Assembly (NCBI GenBank): GCA_044224905.1
Contig: JBGAJN010000001.1
Location: 248,001-312,000 of the forward strand
DNA: 64,000 nt
Direction: 5' to 3'
Source: JBGAJN01 sp044224905
Lineage (GTDB): Bacteria > Verrucomicrobiota > Verrucomicrobiia > Limisphaerales > JBGAJN01
Shown here one piece after another: positions 41,175-49,886 of this stretch. Within the stretch, counting starts at the first letter, position 1. Every line of letters begins with the position of its first letter. The notes below the pieces were generated by a model. The model was not told where the DNA came from. It made no database searches and was given only the letters and a program-made list of their open reading frames with translations. The position numbers were made by a program, and so were the translations under genes.

Positions 41175-42606
41175 GAACTTCTTCCCCTGTGCAGGAGCCC
41201 GAGCGTTGCATGCGCCGACGCGACGCGAGTTCATTTACAGTTTGGGCACGAGCCTCGGCAGCGTGGCGTTGACCGCGATGCTCGCGCGCGACGCGGGCGC
41301 CGAAGAGAAAGTCAGCCCGCTCGCGCCGAAGGTGGGGCACTTTCCCGTCAAGGCGAAGAGCTGCATCTTCCTAATGATGGAGGGCGGGCCGTCGCACATC
41401 GACACGTTCGATCCGAAGCCGGAGTTGGAACGACAGCACCTCAAGGAATTCGTCCGCGAGGGCAAACAGAAGTCCGCGATGGAAAGCGGTAAGCGCTACT
41501 ACGTGAAAAGTCCGTTCAAGTTCCGCAAGGCCGGCCAGAGCGGCGCGGACATGGCGGAGAACTGGGAGCACCTCGCGAAGGTCGCCGACGAGATTTGCTT
41601 CTGGCGCGGCTGCAACGTGGACTCGGTGAATCATCCGACCGCGATGTATCAGATGAATTGCGGCAACCGCTTCGGCGGCGATCCCGGCATCGGCGCGTGG
41701 GTGACCTACGGCATCGGCTCGGTGAATCAGGATTTGCCCGGCTTCATCGTGCTGCCGGAGATTTCCTACCCACAGGGCGGCGCGGCGAATTGGAGCAACG
41801 GGTATCTGCCCGCGAGTTTCCAAGGCACGCCGCTGCGCGCGAAGGGTTCGCCCATTCTTGATCTCACGCCGCCCGCCGGGATCACGCCGGAACATCAGCG
41901 CGCAAATCTCGACCTGCTGGCAAAGCTCAACACCACCCACGCCGCGCAGCATCCCGGCCACGACGAGCTCGCCGCGCGCATGGACAATTACGAACTCGCG
42001 TATCGCATGCAGATGCAGGTGCCCGGCGTGCTCGACCTCTCGAAGGAAGACGCCAAGACTAAGGAGTCCTACGGCATCGGCAAAGACGCGACGGATTCGT
42101 TCGGTCGCAAATGCCTCCTCGCGCGCAAGCTCGTGGAAAAAGGTGTGCGCTTCATCCAGCTCTACAACGGAACGTGGGATTCGCACGACTACATCGAGCG
42201 CGCGCACGGCAACCTCGTCCGCGGTGTGGACCAGCCCATCGCCGCGCTCATCGCCGATCTCAAGCAACGCGGCTTGCTCGAGAGCACGCTCATCGTGTGG
42301 TGTGGTGAGTTCGGTCGCACGCCCGACAACGGCGTTCGCGGCGGCACTGCCTATGGTCGCGACCACAATCCGAACGCGATGACAATTTGGCTCGCCGGCG
42401 GCGGTTGCAAAGCGGGCACCACGCTCGGCGCGACGGACGATCTGGGAATGGCAGCGGTCGAAGGCAAAGCGCACGTCCGCGATTTCCACGTCACGCTGCT
42501 GCGCCTCCTCGGCCTCGACGACAACAAGCTCACGTTCTACCACGCGGGGCGTTTCAAGCAGCTCAGCCAATTCGGTGGCCAGGCGATCAAGGGCTTGATC
42601 GCCTGA
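41164..42606 (+). CDS. Tat-exported DUF1501 protein
   Basis: A 480-residue protein starting at ATG 41164 inside the end of the upstream gene; this start precedes the Tat signal (PTRREFIYSLGTSL). The DUF1501 pattern is clear: IFLMMEGGPSHIDTFDPKP, YQMNCGNRFGGDPGIGAWVT, FIQLYNGTWDSHDYI and LIVWCGEFGRTPDN followed by YGRDHNP. The fold belongs to the alkaline-phosphatase-like superfamily in which sulfatases also lie, but the reaction is unknown. Overlap with the PSD1 cytochrome means the pair is translationally linked. Confidence 0.93.
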   Translation: MFTKNFFPCAGARALHAPTRREFIYSLGTSLGSVALTAMLARDAGAEEKVSPLAPKVGHFPVKAKSCIFLMMEGGPSHIDTFDPKPELERQHLKEFVREGKQKSAMESGKRYYVKSPFKFRKAGQSGADMAENWEHLAKVADEICFWRGCNVDSVNHPTAMYQMNCGNRFGGDPGIGAWVTYGIGSVNQDLPGFIVLPEISYPQGGAANWSNGYLPASFQGTPLRAKGSPILDLTPPAGITPEHQRANLDLLAKLNTTHAAQHPGHDELAARMDNYELAYRMQMQVPGVLDLSKEDAKTKESYGIGKDATDSFGRKCLLARKLVEKGVRFIQLYNGTWDSHDYIERAHGNLVRGVDQPIAALIADLKQRGLLESTLIVWCGEFGRTPDNGVRGGTAYGRDHNPNAMTIWLAGGGCKAGTTLGATDDLGMAAVEGKAHVRDFHVTLLRLLGLDDNKLTFYHAGRFKQLSQFGGQAIKGLIA

Positions 42607-42639
42607 GGCGCGTCCTGCGAAGAGCGGAGAACCTTGAGA

Positions 42640-45147
42640 TCACGGCAGCACGCCGTACGTCTTGAACCACGAAAAGATGTTCGTCAGGAAATTGGCGTTG
42701 ATGTTCGAGTCCTGGTGGATGTTGTGCCAGTTGCTCGGATTGGGAATCGAGTTCGAGGGATAGACAATCCGCGAGTTGGGAACGGAATTGGAGTTGAGCA
42801 CAAGTTGGAACCGCGCTGAGTTGGTGGGCTGCACCACCGGATCGGCGTCGCAACAGAACATGATGAACGGCGCACGCACGGGATTGCCTTCGCTCACCGT
42901 CGGCGCGGCGTTATTCGTGCCGGCGACGTCAGGAATCACTCCACCGGCAGTCATCGCAGCAGCGCGCAGGCGGGGCACAAGCAGGGCGGCGCTGCCGATC
43001 GTGTTGAATGCGCCCATGCTGTGACCGAAGATCGCCAGGCGATTCGTGTCTACGTAGGCAAGACTCGCGAGAACGTTGGCGCACGCGACGGCGCGCGCAT
43101 TGTTTTCCGGACAGTTGCCCATGTTGACCGGATTGGTCTCCCCACCCGCTGCATGCGTGAGCGTCGGCCCGATGCACACCATGCCCCACGGCGACATCTC
43201 GCGCGCCTTCTGGAGCGAATAGCCCGTCGCCGTTCCGCCCCCGCCGTGATTAATGATGACGCTGGCGAACGGTCCGTTGCCCGCGGGTTTGAGCATGATG
43301 CCGGTGAAGGTCCGGTTCGTGTCGGTGTACGTGAAGTTGGTCCCATCCCAGTTGAAAGTGAACGAGGCTGGCGGTGCGGCGGTCGTGACGATCACGCGAT
43401 AGAAACGGTGTCCTTCCGGAATCGCCGCGAGAGAATCAAGATCGCGGAGCGTAACGCTCACCGTGCCGTCGCCGTTGCTGTTCGAGTTGATCAAAGAAAA
43501 CTTGTTTGTCGCCGAAAGCCACGAAAGGAGGTTGCTGCTCGTTTGCATGGAAAATCCGACACCGGTCGCGAGCGCGTCCGCGCGCGCCCGGTAGCTGAAG
43601 GTGAAGAACGATTGTGCATCCACCCCAGGAACCGGTATCGCGGCGCGCTGGTTCGCGAGCAGATCCGCACCGGTGGCGTAGGTCGAAAGATGATTGAGAC
43701 CATCGCCATCCGGATCAGCGAGGGGATTAGTCGCGCCAATGCCGCTCAGCCACTGACTGAAAGTGACGGGCGTTACCGGATTCACCGTGAGCGTGAAACT
43801 GTTGCTCACGGTCAGGCTTCCGTCGCTCACGGTCACCGTGACAGCGGCTGCACCGCTCTGGTTGGCCGCAGGCGTGAGCCGGACGGTGCGATTGCTTCCC
43901 GCTCCGGCCAACGCGATTCCGTTAGTCGGCAACAACGTACCGTTTGCGCTCATGGCGGTCACGATCAGATTACTCGCCGCCGTTTCAACATCCCCAACGG
44001 TGAACGGGAGCAGCCCGGTTTGGCTGTTCGCGTTGATTGTTTGATTACTGATCACGCTGATCGTGGGTGGCGTGTTGGCCGTCGAGACCGCGGTCAACGT
44101 CAGGTGCCACTGGCGCAATTCCGCCTGCCGATTGGTGTTGTCGATATCGTCGGGATAAAGTTCGTAGTAGGTCGTGCTGTAGTTCGAGTAGGCAAAAGCA
44201 ATTCCCGTCGCGGGATTGCTGCTGGTGACCTGCGATGCGCCGGTGAATGGATGCGTCCACGATGTCAACGCCTGGAGCAACGTGTAGGTTCGGTTCTTCT
44301 CGTTCACGAAAAGCTTGCCCAGTCCGTTCGTCGTGGGCGAGGCGTCGGCGAGGTTCTCCTGAAAGTAACCAAGCTTCGGCGGGCCGTTGCTGTTGAATTC
44401 CCCGTACAGCCGCGCCTGCAACATCTGGTCCAACGTCTGGCCGCCGTAGCTCGCGTTCTGCGTATCGCTCATCGAGAAATACGCCAGAAAACCAAATTTC
44501 GACGCGAACGCATCGCGGCTCGAATGCGCCGAGTGCACGACGGCGTTGATGAAGTTGCTCCGCTGGTAGCTCGCGAGGTTGGTAATCGTGCCGGACAAGT
44601 CGCGGATGGATTGCAGCCCCACGACCGGCGAATCCATCTGCGCGAGCGTCGGATGCTGGCTCAACGCCACCAACGCACCGCCTTGCGCAGCGTCCGGGAC
44701 CGAGCAATTCGCCAGCGACTGCATGAAGGTACGATACGAATTAAGCGCGTTCGTTTCCCACGGCACAGGCAGAGGAACGGGGTTGCCGCCAATGATGTTC
44801 GTCCAGACTTCGGTCGCATTCGACACGACGTACGCTGGAGGATCCGTGACGAACATTTCGATCGTGAGCTTTTTGCCCAAAGGCTGGAGCTGGCCGATGA
44901 CATTGCTGATCAGCGTAAAGTTGTAAACACCCTGCGCCGTTTCGAGCTGGTTCCAGCCGACACGCAAGGTGAAACCATCGACAAAATCATTTGTTCGCAG
45001 ACCATTCAGGCTGTTCTTCGTACCGAGAGAATAGATGCCGCGCGGTCGATCTTGGGCGCGGCCCGAAACCGCGCAAATCCACAATAGAAACGCGACAAGG
45101 AAATAAATATTTCCACCACGAAATATCGGTCGAAATGGAGCGCTCAT
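42640..45147 (-). CDS. Multidomain secreted protein: TIM-barrel-like + Ig-like + alpha/beta-hydrolase
   Basis: An 835-residue protein starting at ATG 45147, which gives a signal segment (NIYFLVAFLLWICAVSGRA). Residues about 35-360 resemble a GH-type barrel (FTLRVGWNQLETAQGVYNF). About 370-460 is an Ig/cadherin-like domain (ISVISNQTINANSQTGLLPF). A TSP3/dockerin-like piece follows (LADPDGDGLNHLSTYATG). The C-terminal 220 residues are an alpha/beta-hydrolase: FTGIMLKPAGNGPFASVIIN, the nucleophile elbow IFGHSMGAFN, and an Asp after FIMFCCDADPVVQP. It is last in the MarR-led operon, 26 bp after a gene with the same two-enzyme plan. Confidence 0.78.
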   Translation of the reverse strand: MSAPFRPIFRGGNIYFLVAFLLWICAVSGRAQDRPRGIYSLGTKNSLNGLRTNDFVDGFTLRVGWNQLETAQGVYNFTLISNVIGQLQPLGKKLTIEMFVTDPPAYVVSNATEVWTNIIGGNPVPLPVPWETNALNSYRTFMQSLANCSVPDAAQGGALVALSQHPTLAQMDSPVVGLQSIRDLSGTITNLASYQRSNFINAVVHSAHSSRDAFASKFGFLAYFSMSDTQNASYGGQTLDQMLQARLYGEFNSNGPPKLGYFQENLADASPTTNGLGKLFVNEKNRTYTLLQALTSWTHPFTGASQVTSSNPATGIAFAYSNYSTTYYELYPDDIDNTNRQAELRQWHLTLTAVSTANTPPTISVISNQTINANSQTGLLPFTVGDVETAASNLIVTAMSANGTLLPTNGIALAGAGSNRTVRLTPAANQSGAAAVTVTVSDGSLTVSNSFTLTVNPVTPVTFSQWLSGIGATNPLADPDGDGLNHLSTYATGADLLANQRAAIPVPGVDAQSFFTFSYRARADALATGVGFSMQTSSNLLSWLSATNKFSLINSNSNGDGTVSVTLRDLDSLAAIPEGHRFYRVIVTTAAPPASFTFNWDGTNFTYTDTNRTFTGIMLKPAGNGPFASVIINHGGGGTATGYSLQKAREMSPWGMVCIGPTLTHAAGGETNPVNMGNCPENNARAVACANVLASLAYVDTNRLAIFGHSMGAFNTIGSAALLVPRLRAAAMTAGGVIPDVAGTNNAAPTVSEGNPVRAPFIMFCCDADPVVQPTNSARFQLVLNSNSVPNSRIVYPSNSIPNPSNWHNIHQDSNINANFLTNIFSWFKTYGVLP

Positions 45148-45173
45148 GTGAATGGGTTCTCTCGGGAAACGAT

Positions 45174-47045
45174 TCAGGGTTTCACGACTCCGCGCTTGGC
45201 AAACCAATCGCGAAGGCGCGCGAAGACCTCTTCGGGCTGAGTCTGATCAATGGGGTGACCCTCGCCCTCGAAGACGTGGCGCTCGTTGGGAACTTTGTTT
45301 CGGTCGAGCACCGCCTTTAATGACTCGGACTGCGACGGGCGCACGGTGTTGTCGACACTGCCGTGCAGCATAAGAAATGGCGTGCGGATCTTTTCCGAAG
45401 CCCTCGCTGACGGGGCCGGGAAGCCTTCTTGCGGAGCGACGCCACTGCCACTGATCGCCGCGGCCCTGAGTAAATCCGGCGCGGTCGCCGCGAGGCCGAT
45501 CGTGACGAAACCACCCATGCTGTGACCGTAGGCGGCGATGCGCTGGCCATCCACTTCCGACAGGCTGCGGAGGATCTCCACGCACGTTTTCGCCCGCCGA
45601 ATGTTTTCCTCGCTGGCGCCGACATTCGCCGGCATTTGCCCGCCACTCCTTTTTGCCCCGGGCGCACCGGACTTCGACGTGGACTTCGGAGCGCCACCAC
45701 GTTGACCGCTCATGAATTTAGCGCTGTGCGTGTAGTCCGGCGCGATGCAGACGACGCCCCACTTCACCATCTCGCGCGCCTTGTTGAGTCCGAAACTTTC
45801 CGCGCCGCCGCCGAGTCCGTGACTGATGAGCACGGCGGGGAATGGCCCACGGCCCTCCGGCTTCAGCAAAATGCCGCTCATCTCGAACTCGCCGTCGCGA
45901 TACGTCCAGCGTTCGCCGTCGAGTTTGAAATTCTTCGCCACCTTCGCGGGCAAGGGCGCTTTGATTGCCGTCGACGCAGCGACTGGCGGTGTTGTCGCCG
46001 CAAGTACGGTCGGAGATTTTCCAATCACCTTCGCGCCATAGGCGAGCGCGGCCTCGTACTCGGGATCGAAATTCCCCTGACCCTTCGTCCCGCGCAACAC
46101 GTCCGCAGCATACACACCGAGGTAATGAGATCCGATGCGCTCCGCGGCTTTCATCACATCCATGAGCGAGCCGGTGTTGTTGCCCGAGGCGTCCACCATT
46201 TCGAAGTAGAGCCGGGTCTTCGCGCCCCAATCCCGAAACGCGGTCTTGCGCGGGCTGTCTTCGTTGTAGCTGCGCGAGTTGAGTCCGTTCTGCCCGACGT
46301 AGCAGCCGCGGCTGACCGCGTGCGTGCCCATCGGCTCGAACTGCTCCGGCCCGTCGAGGCTCCCGACGTTGAGCGTGACGAGCAGCGGAGTTTTCTGAAA
46401 CGCCGCCTTCGCGACGTCCACACTTTGCTTCACGGTTTCAAGCCACAGTTGGTGCGAATACCTCTGGCCATCGCTCGCCGAAGCCGCAAGGAAGCGCGGC
46501 TTGAACTCCGGCTCGGCCACGTTGATTCGGCGGAAACGATACGGATTCGTCTCTGCACCGGGCGTCACATCCACAAACAAAACATTCGGATCGCCGTCAA
46601 ACTTCCGTGCGACCTCGCGGAGAAAGCGCGCCGCGTGCTTGCGATAAATGGGATCCCAAAACAAAGGGATGTCCGTCTTTGAAGATTCCGAATGGACGGT
46701 GACCGCTCCAGCGTTCAGCACGAACTGCGGCGTCGGATGTTTGGCAGCGGGCTCCGGCCAGTTGCCGCTCGACGACCACATGATTCGCAGCGCGACTTTC
46801 TTGCCCGCAGCCGTCCAAACGGCAATCCGGCGGTCGAGCGCGGTCCAATCAAACACACCTTCGCGGGGCTCCACGTCGCTCCAGTAAATCGTGAACAACG
46901 CGCCGATGACGTACGGGTTACGGGCGGGCGCTGGATTGTCTCGCTCTTGATACGAAGCAAAGTAGAGCAGCCCTGTGGGCGCCGAAGCACCGGCCGTCGA
47001 CACGCCTGCAACCAGCAGCAATAAGAAGAGGCGCAGGAGGTTCAT
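45174..47045 (-). CDS. Bifunctional secreted protein: TIM-barrel-like domain fused to alpha/beta-hydrolase esterase
   Basis: A 623-residue protein with a signal peptide (LLRLFLLLLVAGVSTAGASA). Residues about 22-340 form a GH35/GH42-like barrel: YVIGALFTIYWSDVEPREGV, FDWTALDRRIAVW and NVLFVDVTPGAETNPYRF, where the Glu is a candidate catalytic residue. Residues about 375-623 are a dienelactone-hydrolase-like esterase: MSGILLKPEGRGPFPAVLIS, the serine elbow AYGHSMGGFV, Asp in MLHGSVDNTVRP, and His in FEGEGHPID. The fused layout suggests removal of an ester and cleavage of the same glycan outside the cytoplasm. It starts 10 bp after the EF-hand esterase gene. Confidence 0.8.
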   Translation of the reverse strand: MNLLRLFLLLLVAGVSTAGASAPTGLLYFASYQERDNPAPARNPYVIGALFTIYWSDVEPREGVFDWTALDRRIAVWTAAGKKVALRIMWSSSGNWPEPAAKHPTPQFVLNAGAVTVHSESSKTDIPLFWDPIYRKHAARFLREVARKFDGDPNVLFVDVTPGAETNPYRFRRINVAEPEFKPRFLAASASDGQRYSHQLWLETVKQSVDVAKAAFQKTPLLVTLNVGSLDGPEQFEPMGTHAVSRGCYVGQNGLNSRSYNEDSPRKTAFRDWGAKTRLYFEMVDASGNNTGSLMDVMKAAERIGSHYLGVYAADVLRGTKGQGNFDPEYEAALAYGAKVIGKSPTVLAATTPPVAASTAIKAPLPAKVAKNFKLDGERWTYRDGEFEMSGILLKPEGRGPFPAVLISHGLGGGAESFGLNKAREMVKWGVVCIAPDYTHSAKFMSGQRGGAPKSTSKSGAPGAKRSGGQMPANVGASEENIRRAKTCVEILRSLSEVDGQRIAAYGHSMGGFVTIGLAATAPDLLRAAAISGSGVAPQEGFPAPSARASEKIRTPFLMLHGSVDNTVRPSQSESLKAVLDRNKVPNERHVFEGEGHPIDQTQPEEVFARLRDWFAKRGVVKP

Positions 47046-47055
47046 TCAAGACAGG

Positions 47056-48255
47056 TCAGGGTTTTGCCTTCGTCGCACCAGGCGGCGTTGCCTTGTCGAA
47101 GTCCTCCTTCGTCAGCACGCCGTCGTGGTTCCGATCAAGCCGGTCGAAAAGCGGTGGCGGGCCTTTGAACTTTTCACGCGTCACTCGGCCGCCGTCGGCG
47201 ACTCCCTCGCGTGCGCGAACTTGCTCCCACGACATTCCCGGGCGGCCAGCCGCTGAGCTGGATTGTGCTTTTCCCGGCGGCGTAATGCCGACCGACGACG
47301 CGTTGCTTTCGGAAGTTTTCGCTTCGGCAACGGGAGATGATTTTGATTTCAACTGCACTTCAAAAAACGCGCTTACCATCGGCTCGATTTCCGGTCCGCC
47401 AAAGCCCTGGCCGTGACCCGCGCCGTGAATCGTGTGGAAGTGCGCGCTCACGCCGGCCTTTTTAAGGGCGGCAAAGAGCAGTTGGCTTTGGTTGATCGGA
47501 ACGACCGGATCCTTATCACCATGCACGATGAGAAACGGCGGATCGTCCCGACTCACAAACGTGATGGGATTCGCGCGCGCTGCCTTGGCCTTGTTTTCCA
47601 TCACGGCACCGCCGATAAGCTTGCCCTCGGGGGCATCCGCACGTGCGTGACTCTCGTATCCCGGAGTGGTGACAAACACGGTGAAGTCGGTCGGGCCATA
47701 GTAATCACACACCGCTTGCACGCGGCTGGACTGATCAAGATTTGCGCCGACGTCGTATTCCTTCACGTCACCGCTCGTGCCGATCAACGCCACAAGATGC
47801 CCGCCGGCCGAACTACCCCACACGCCGAAGCGTTGCGGATCAAGATGGTATTCTTTCGCATGTGCGCGCAGCCATCGGATGGCGGCCTTGCAGTCCTCGA
47901 TCTGGGCGGGAAAGGTCGCATGTCCGCTCAGGCGGTAATTGATGCTCGCGACCGCGTAGCCGCGAGCGGTATAGCCGCCGCGCAACGGCGGGCAACCGTC
48001 CTTGCTGCCATTCTGCCAACCGCCACCATGCACCCAAATGATAAGCGGAAGGGGCGCGTCGACCTTCTCCGGTACAAACAAGTCCAGCTTGTGACGCTCG
48101 TGACCATTCTCGACGTAGGCTAGATCGCGGTACGCCTTTACGCCGTCCGGCACGCGCGGCGCCGGTGAAGCGTTCGTCCTTTCTTGCGCCCCAGCGGTAA
48201 AGGCGCCAAGCAGCCCCAGTAGCAGAATAGTTTGCAGTAGATTCGTCGTTTTCAT
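47056..48255 (-). CDS. Secreted alpha/beta-hydrolase (esterase/lipase) with C-terminal EF-hand
   Basis: A 399-residue protein starting at ATG 48255 (a GTG three codons earlier is less likely) with a signal peptide (LLQTILLLGLLGAFTAGA). The catalytic domain has the oxyanion motif HGGGWQNGS, the nucleophile VWGSSAGGHL, Asp in LIVHGDKDPVVP, and His in HGAGHGQGF, giving a complete triad as in BD-FAE/hormone-sensitive-lipase-like carbohydrate esterases. The last 80 residues hold a low-complexity linker and one EF-hand (DRNHDGVLTKEDF), probably calcium-binding. It lies 35 bp after the MarR gene and 10 bp before the GH-esterase fusion. Confidence 0.88.
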   Translation of the reverse strand: MKTTNLLQTILLLGLLGAFTAGAQERTNASPAPRVPDGVKAYRDLAYVENGHERHKLDLFVPEKVDAPLPLIIWVHGGGWQNGSKDGCPPLRGGYTARGYAVASINYRLSGHATFPAQIEDCKAAIRWLRAHAKEYHLDPQRFGVWGSSAGGHLVALIGTSGDVKEYDVGANLDQSSRVQAVCDYYGPTDFTVFVTTPGYESHARADAPEGKLIGGAVMENKAKAARANPITFVSRDDPPFLIVHGDKDPVVPINQSQLLFAALKKAGVSAHFHTIHGAGHGQGFGGPEIEPMVSAFFEVQLKSKSSPVAEAKTSESNASSVGITPPGKAQSSSAAGRPGMSWEQVRAREGVADGGRVTREKFKGPPPLFDRLDRNHDGVLTKEDFDKATPPGATKAKP

Positions 48256-48290
48256 TTTGAGCACTGAATCTTAGGGAAATCTTCCCGCAA

Positions 48291-48902
48291 TCATTTTGAA
48301 GCTCCTGACCGTTTGCTCCCGCGCGAGCCGCTGCGTTCGCGGGCGAAACGTTCTGTGCGCGCCTTGTGCCGTTCTGCCTTCAAGGTCGCCCGCCATTGTT
48401 TTTCGTCGGCGTGCAGATTGGCGAGAACGCGGTGAAGCAGTCGCTTAAGCTCACGCACCTCGGCCTCGGCCAGGCCGCTTTGCAGAATCTCCATCGCCCG
48501 CTCGTGCCGCTGCTTCATGCCCGATTCGAGCGAGCGCCCGAATGCCGTCAACCGCACCCGCAACGCCCGACCGTCGTCAGGACACGGATGGCGCTCAATG
48601 AGGCCGGACTCTTCCATCTTGTCGAGCAGACCAGTGAGCGTGGCATTGGGAATCTTCAACCGCTCAACCAACCGCTTGATGATGACGTCGTCCTCCTCGC
48701 ACAGTGCAAAGAAGATGCTGCCCATACCGGGACGCACTGCGCCGTGATGCAGCCCGGAATCCATTCGCAACCGCTCAATGAGGCCGCGAAACCCGTGATA
48801 AAGCCCGGCGAGATAAAAAGGCAGATCATTCGAGAACAAGGGCAGTTCCCCTTCACCTGCGGATCCTTCGGGCACAGTGGAAACTTGCGTGGCTTTGGGC
48901 AT
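48291..48902 (-). CDS. MarR-family transcriptional regulator
   Basis: A 203-residue winged-helix protein. The core has FRGLIERLRMDSGLHHGAVR, RLKIPNATLTGLLDKMEESG (recognition helix), and the wing GLIERHPCPDDGRALRVRLT. MarR proteins are usually about 150 residues; this one carries a basic C-terminal extension of some 35 residues (KAERHKARTERFARERSG) that may strengthen DNA contact. It is the first gene of a co-directional run with three secreted hydrolase genes. A 21-bp palindrome covers its start codon, so autoregulation is plausible. Phenolic ligands are common for the family, but the ligand here is unknown. Confidence 0.9.
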   Translation of the reverse strand: MPKATQVSTVPEGSAGEGELPLFSNDLPFYLAGLYHGFRGLIERLRMDSGLHHGAVRPGMGSIFFALCEEDDVIIKRLVERLKIPNATLTGLLDKMEESGLIERHPCPDDGRALRVRLTAFGRSLESGMKQRHERAMEILQSGLAEAEVRELKRLLHRVLANLHADEKQWRATLKAERHKARTERFARERSGSRGSKRSGASK

Positions 48903-48918
48903 ATGCGACCCTTATGCC
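48898..48918. promoter_or_regulatory. Palindrome over the marR-like start codon (candidate operator)
   Basis: GGCATA (48898-48903) and TATGCC (48913-48918) are exact inverted half-sites with a 9-bp centre. The start codon of the MarR gene (48902-48900) lies in the left half-site. MarR dimers bind such symmetric sites near their own promoters; binding is inferred. Confidence 0.4.
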
Positions 48919-49090
48919 ATTATTTCGTATCCGCATCAAGTAGTTTGTTTCCGTAATATTTGGATACCCGCATCTCAAATCGAACGGCAAGGGCACTTTC
49001 ACCTGTCGGCCGCTTGTTCCGATCTCGAAAGATATTTCCCCCTTCACCCATGTTCAACCGAAGGGATGGACGGGAACAAACCTGGCGGGG

Positions 49091-49783
49091 TCAATCTAGA
49101 GCTGAGAACCAACGCTCGTTGCGGGAACGAAACCAACGTTCGGGCTCGAAAGAAAGGACCACACTGCTCGCCCGCCCGACGATTTGGCTGCGCTCCACGG
49201 TGCCGAAGAAACGCGAGTCGAAGCTGTTGTCACGGTTGTCACCCATCATAAAGTAGTGATCGGCGGCGACGGTGACCGGCGCGAAATCGCGTATCGAGGA
49301 GACGGCGGGAATCGCCTGCACGCGATGGGGATGTTGCGGCAGCAATTCGAGACTTCGCTCCGCAGGAATTTCCTGACCGCTGACAGTCGTGGTGGCCGAC
49401 GCGGGTTCGCTGTATTCGACGGGCGCGCCGTTGAGCCAGAGTTGGCCGCCGCGCATTTCGACTTTGTCTCCGGGCAGGCCGATGATGCGTTTCACGAGGC
49501 GCGTGCCATCCTTCGGCGAGAAGAACACCACGATGTCACCGCGCTCCGGATTGTTCCACTCGGCGACGTGCCACGTGGTGAACGGCACCTTCAGATCGTA
49601 CGCGAGCTTGTTCACCCACACGCGGTCGCCTTCGACGATGGTCGGTTGCATCGAACCGGTGGGAACATCGTTCCAATCGGCACACGAAGAGCGGACGGCG
49701 AACAACAGCAGCGCCGGCAGCGCGCAAGGACGAACCCATTGCTGCCACACCCACGCACCGCACCGGCGAACACGATCATTCAT
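49091..49783 (-). CDS. lepB: Signal peptidase I
   Basis: A 230-residue inner-membrane protease with one N-terminal membrane helix (about residues 18-33). The catalytic serine is Ser44 in VPTGSMQPTI and the general base is Lys98 in RLVKRIIGLPGD; the C-terminal box GDNRDNSFDSRFFG is intact. It cleaves signal peptides of Sec- and Tat-exported proteins, of which this window encodes many. It is divergent from the beta-propeller gene. The 188 bp upstream of marR on the other side (48903-49090) holds no gene I can see. Confidence 0.94.
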   Translation of the reverse strand: MNDRVRRCGAWVWQQWVRPCALPALLLFAVRSSCADWNDVPTGSMQPTIVEGDRVWVNKLAYDLKVPFTTWHVAEWNNPERGDIVVFFSPKDGTRLVKRIIGLPGDKVEMRGGQLWLNGAPVEYSEPASATTTVSGQEIPAERSLELLPQHPHRVQAIPAVSSIRDFAPVTVAADHYFMMGDNRDNSFDSRFFGTVERSQIVGRASSVVLSFEPERWFRSRNERWFSALD

Positions 49784-49886
49784 GCGGACTTCGACCCGGA
49801 CGATCGGCCTCCGTTCAATCGTTCGCCGGATACTTTCGTGAATTGCCCCCTACCCGCACGACGTCTCTCTACCCATCAGACACGAC

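Noticed and set aside
41371..42570. 399-codon minus-strand frame opposite the DUF1501 gene
   Set aside because: The plus-strand gene has the Tat signal and family motifs; the shadow shows none.
43021..45087. 688-codon open frame on the plus strand, antisense to the barrel/esterase fusion
   Set aside because: Composition is Arg-rich without hydrophobic core or motifs; the minus-strand gene has a signal peptide and a serine elbow.
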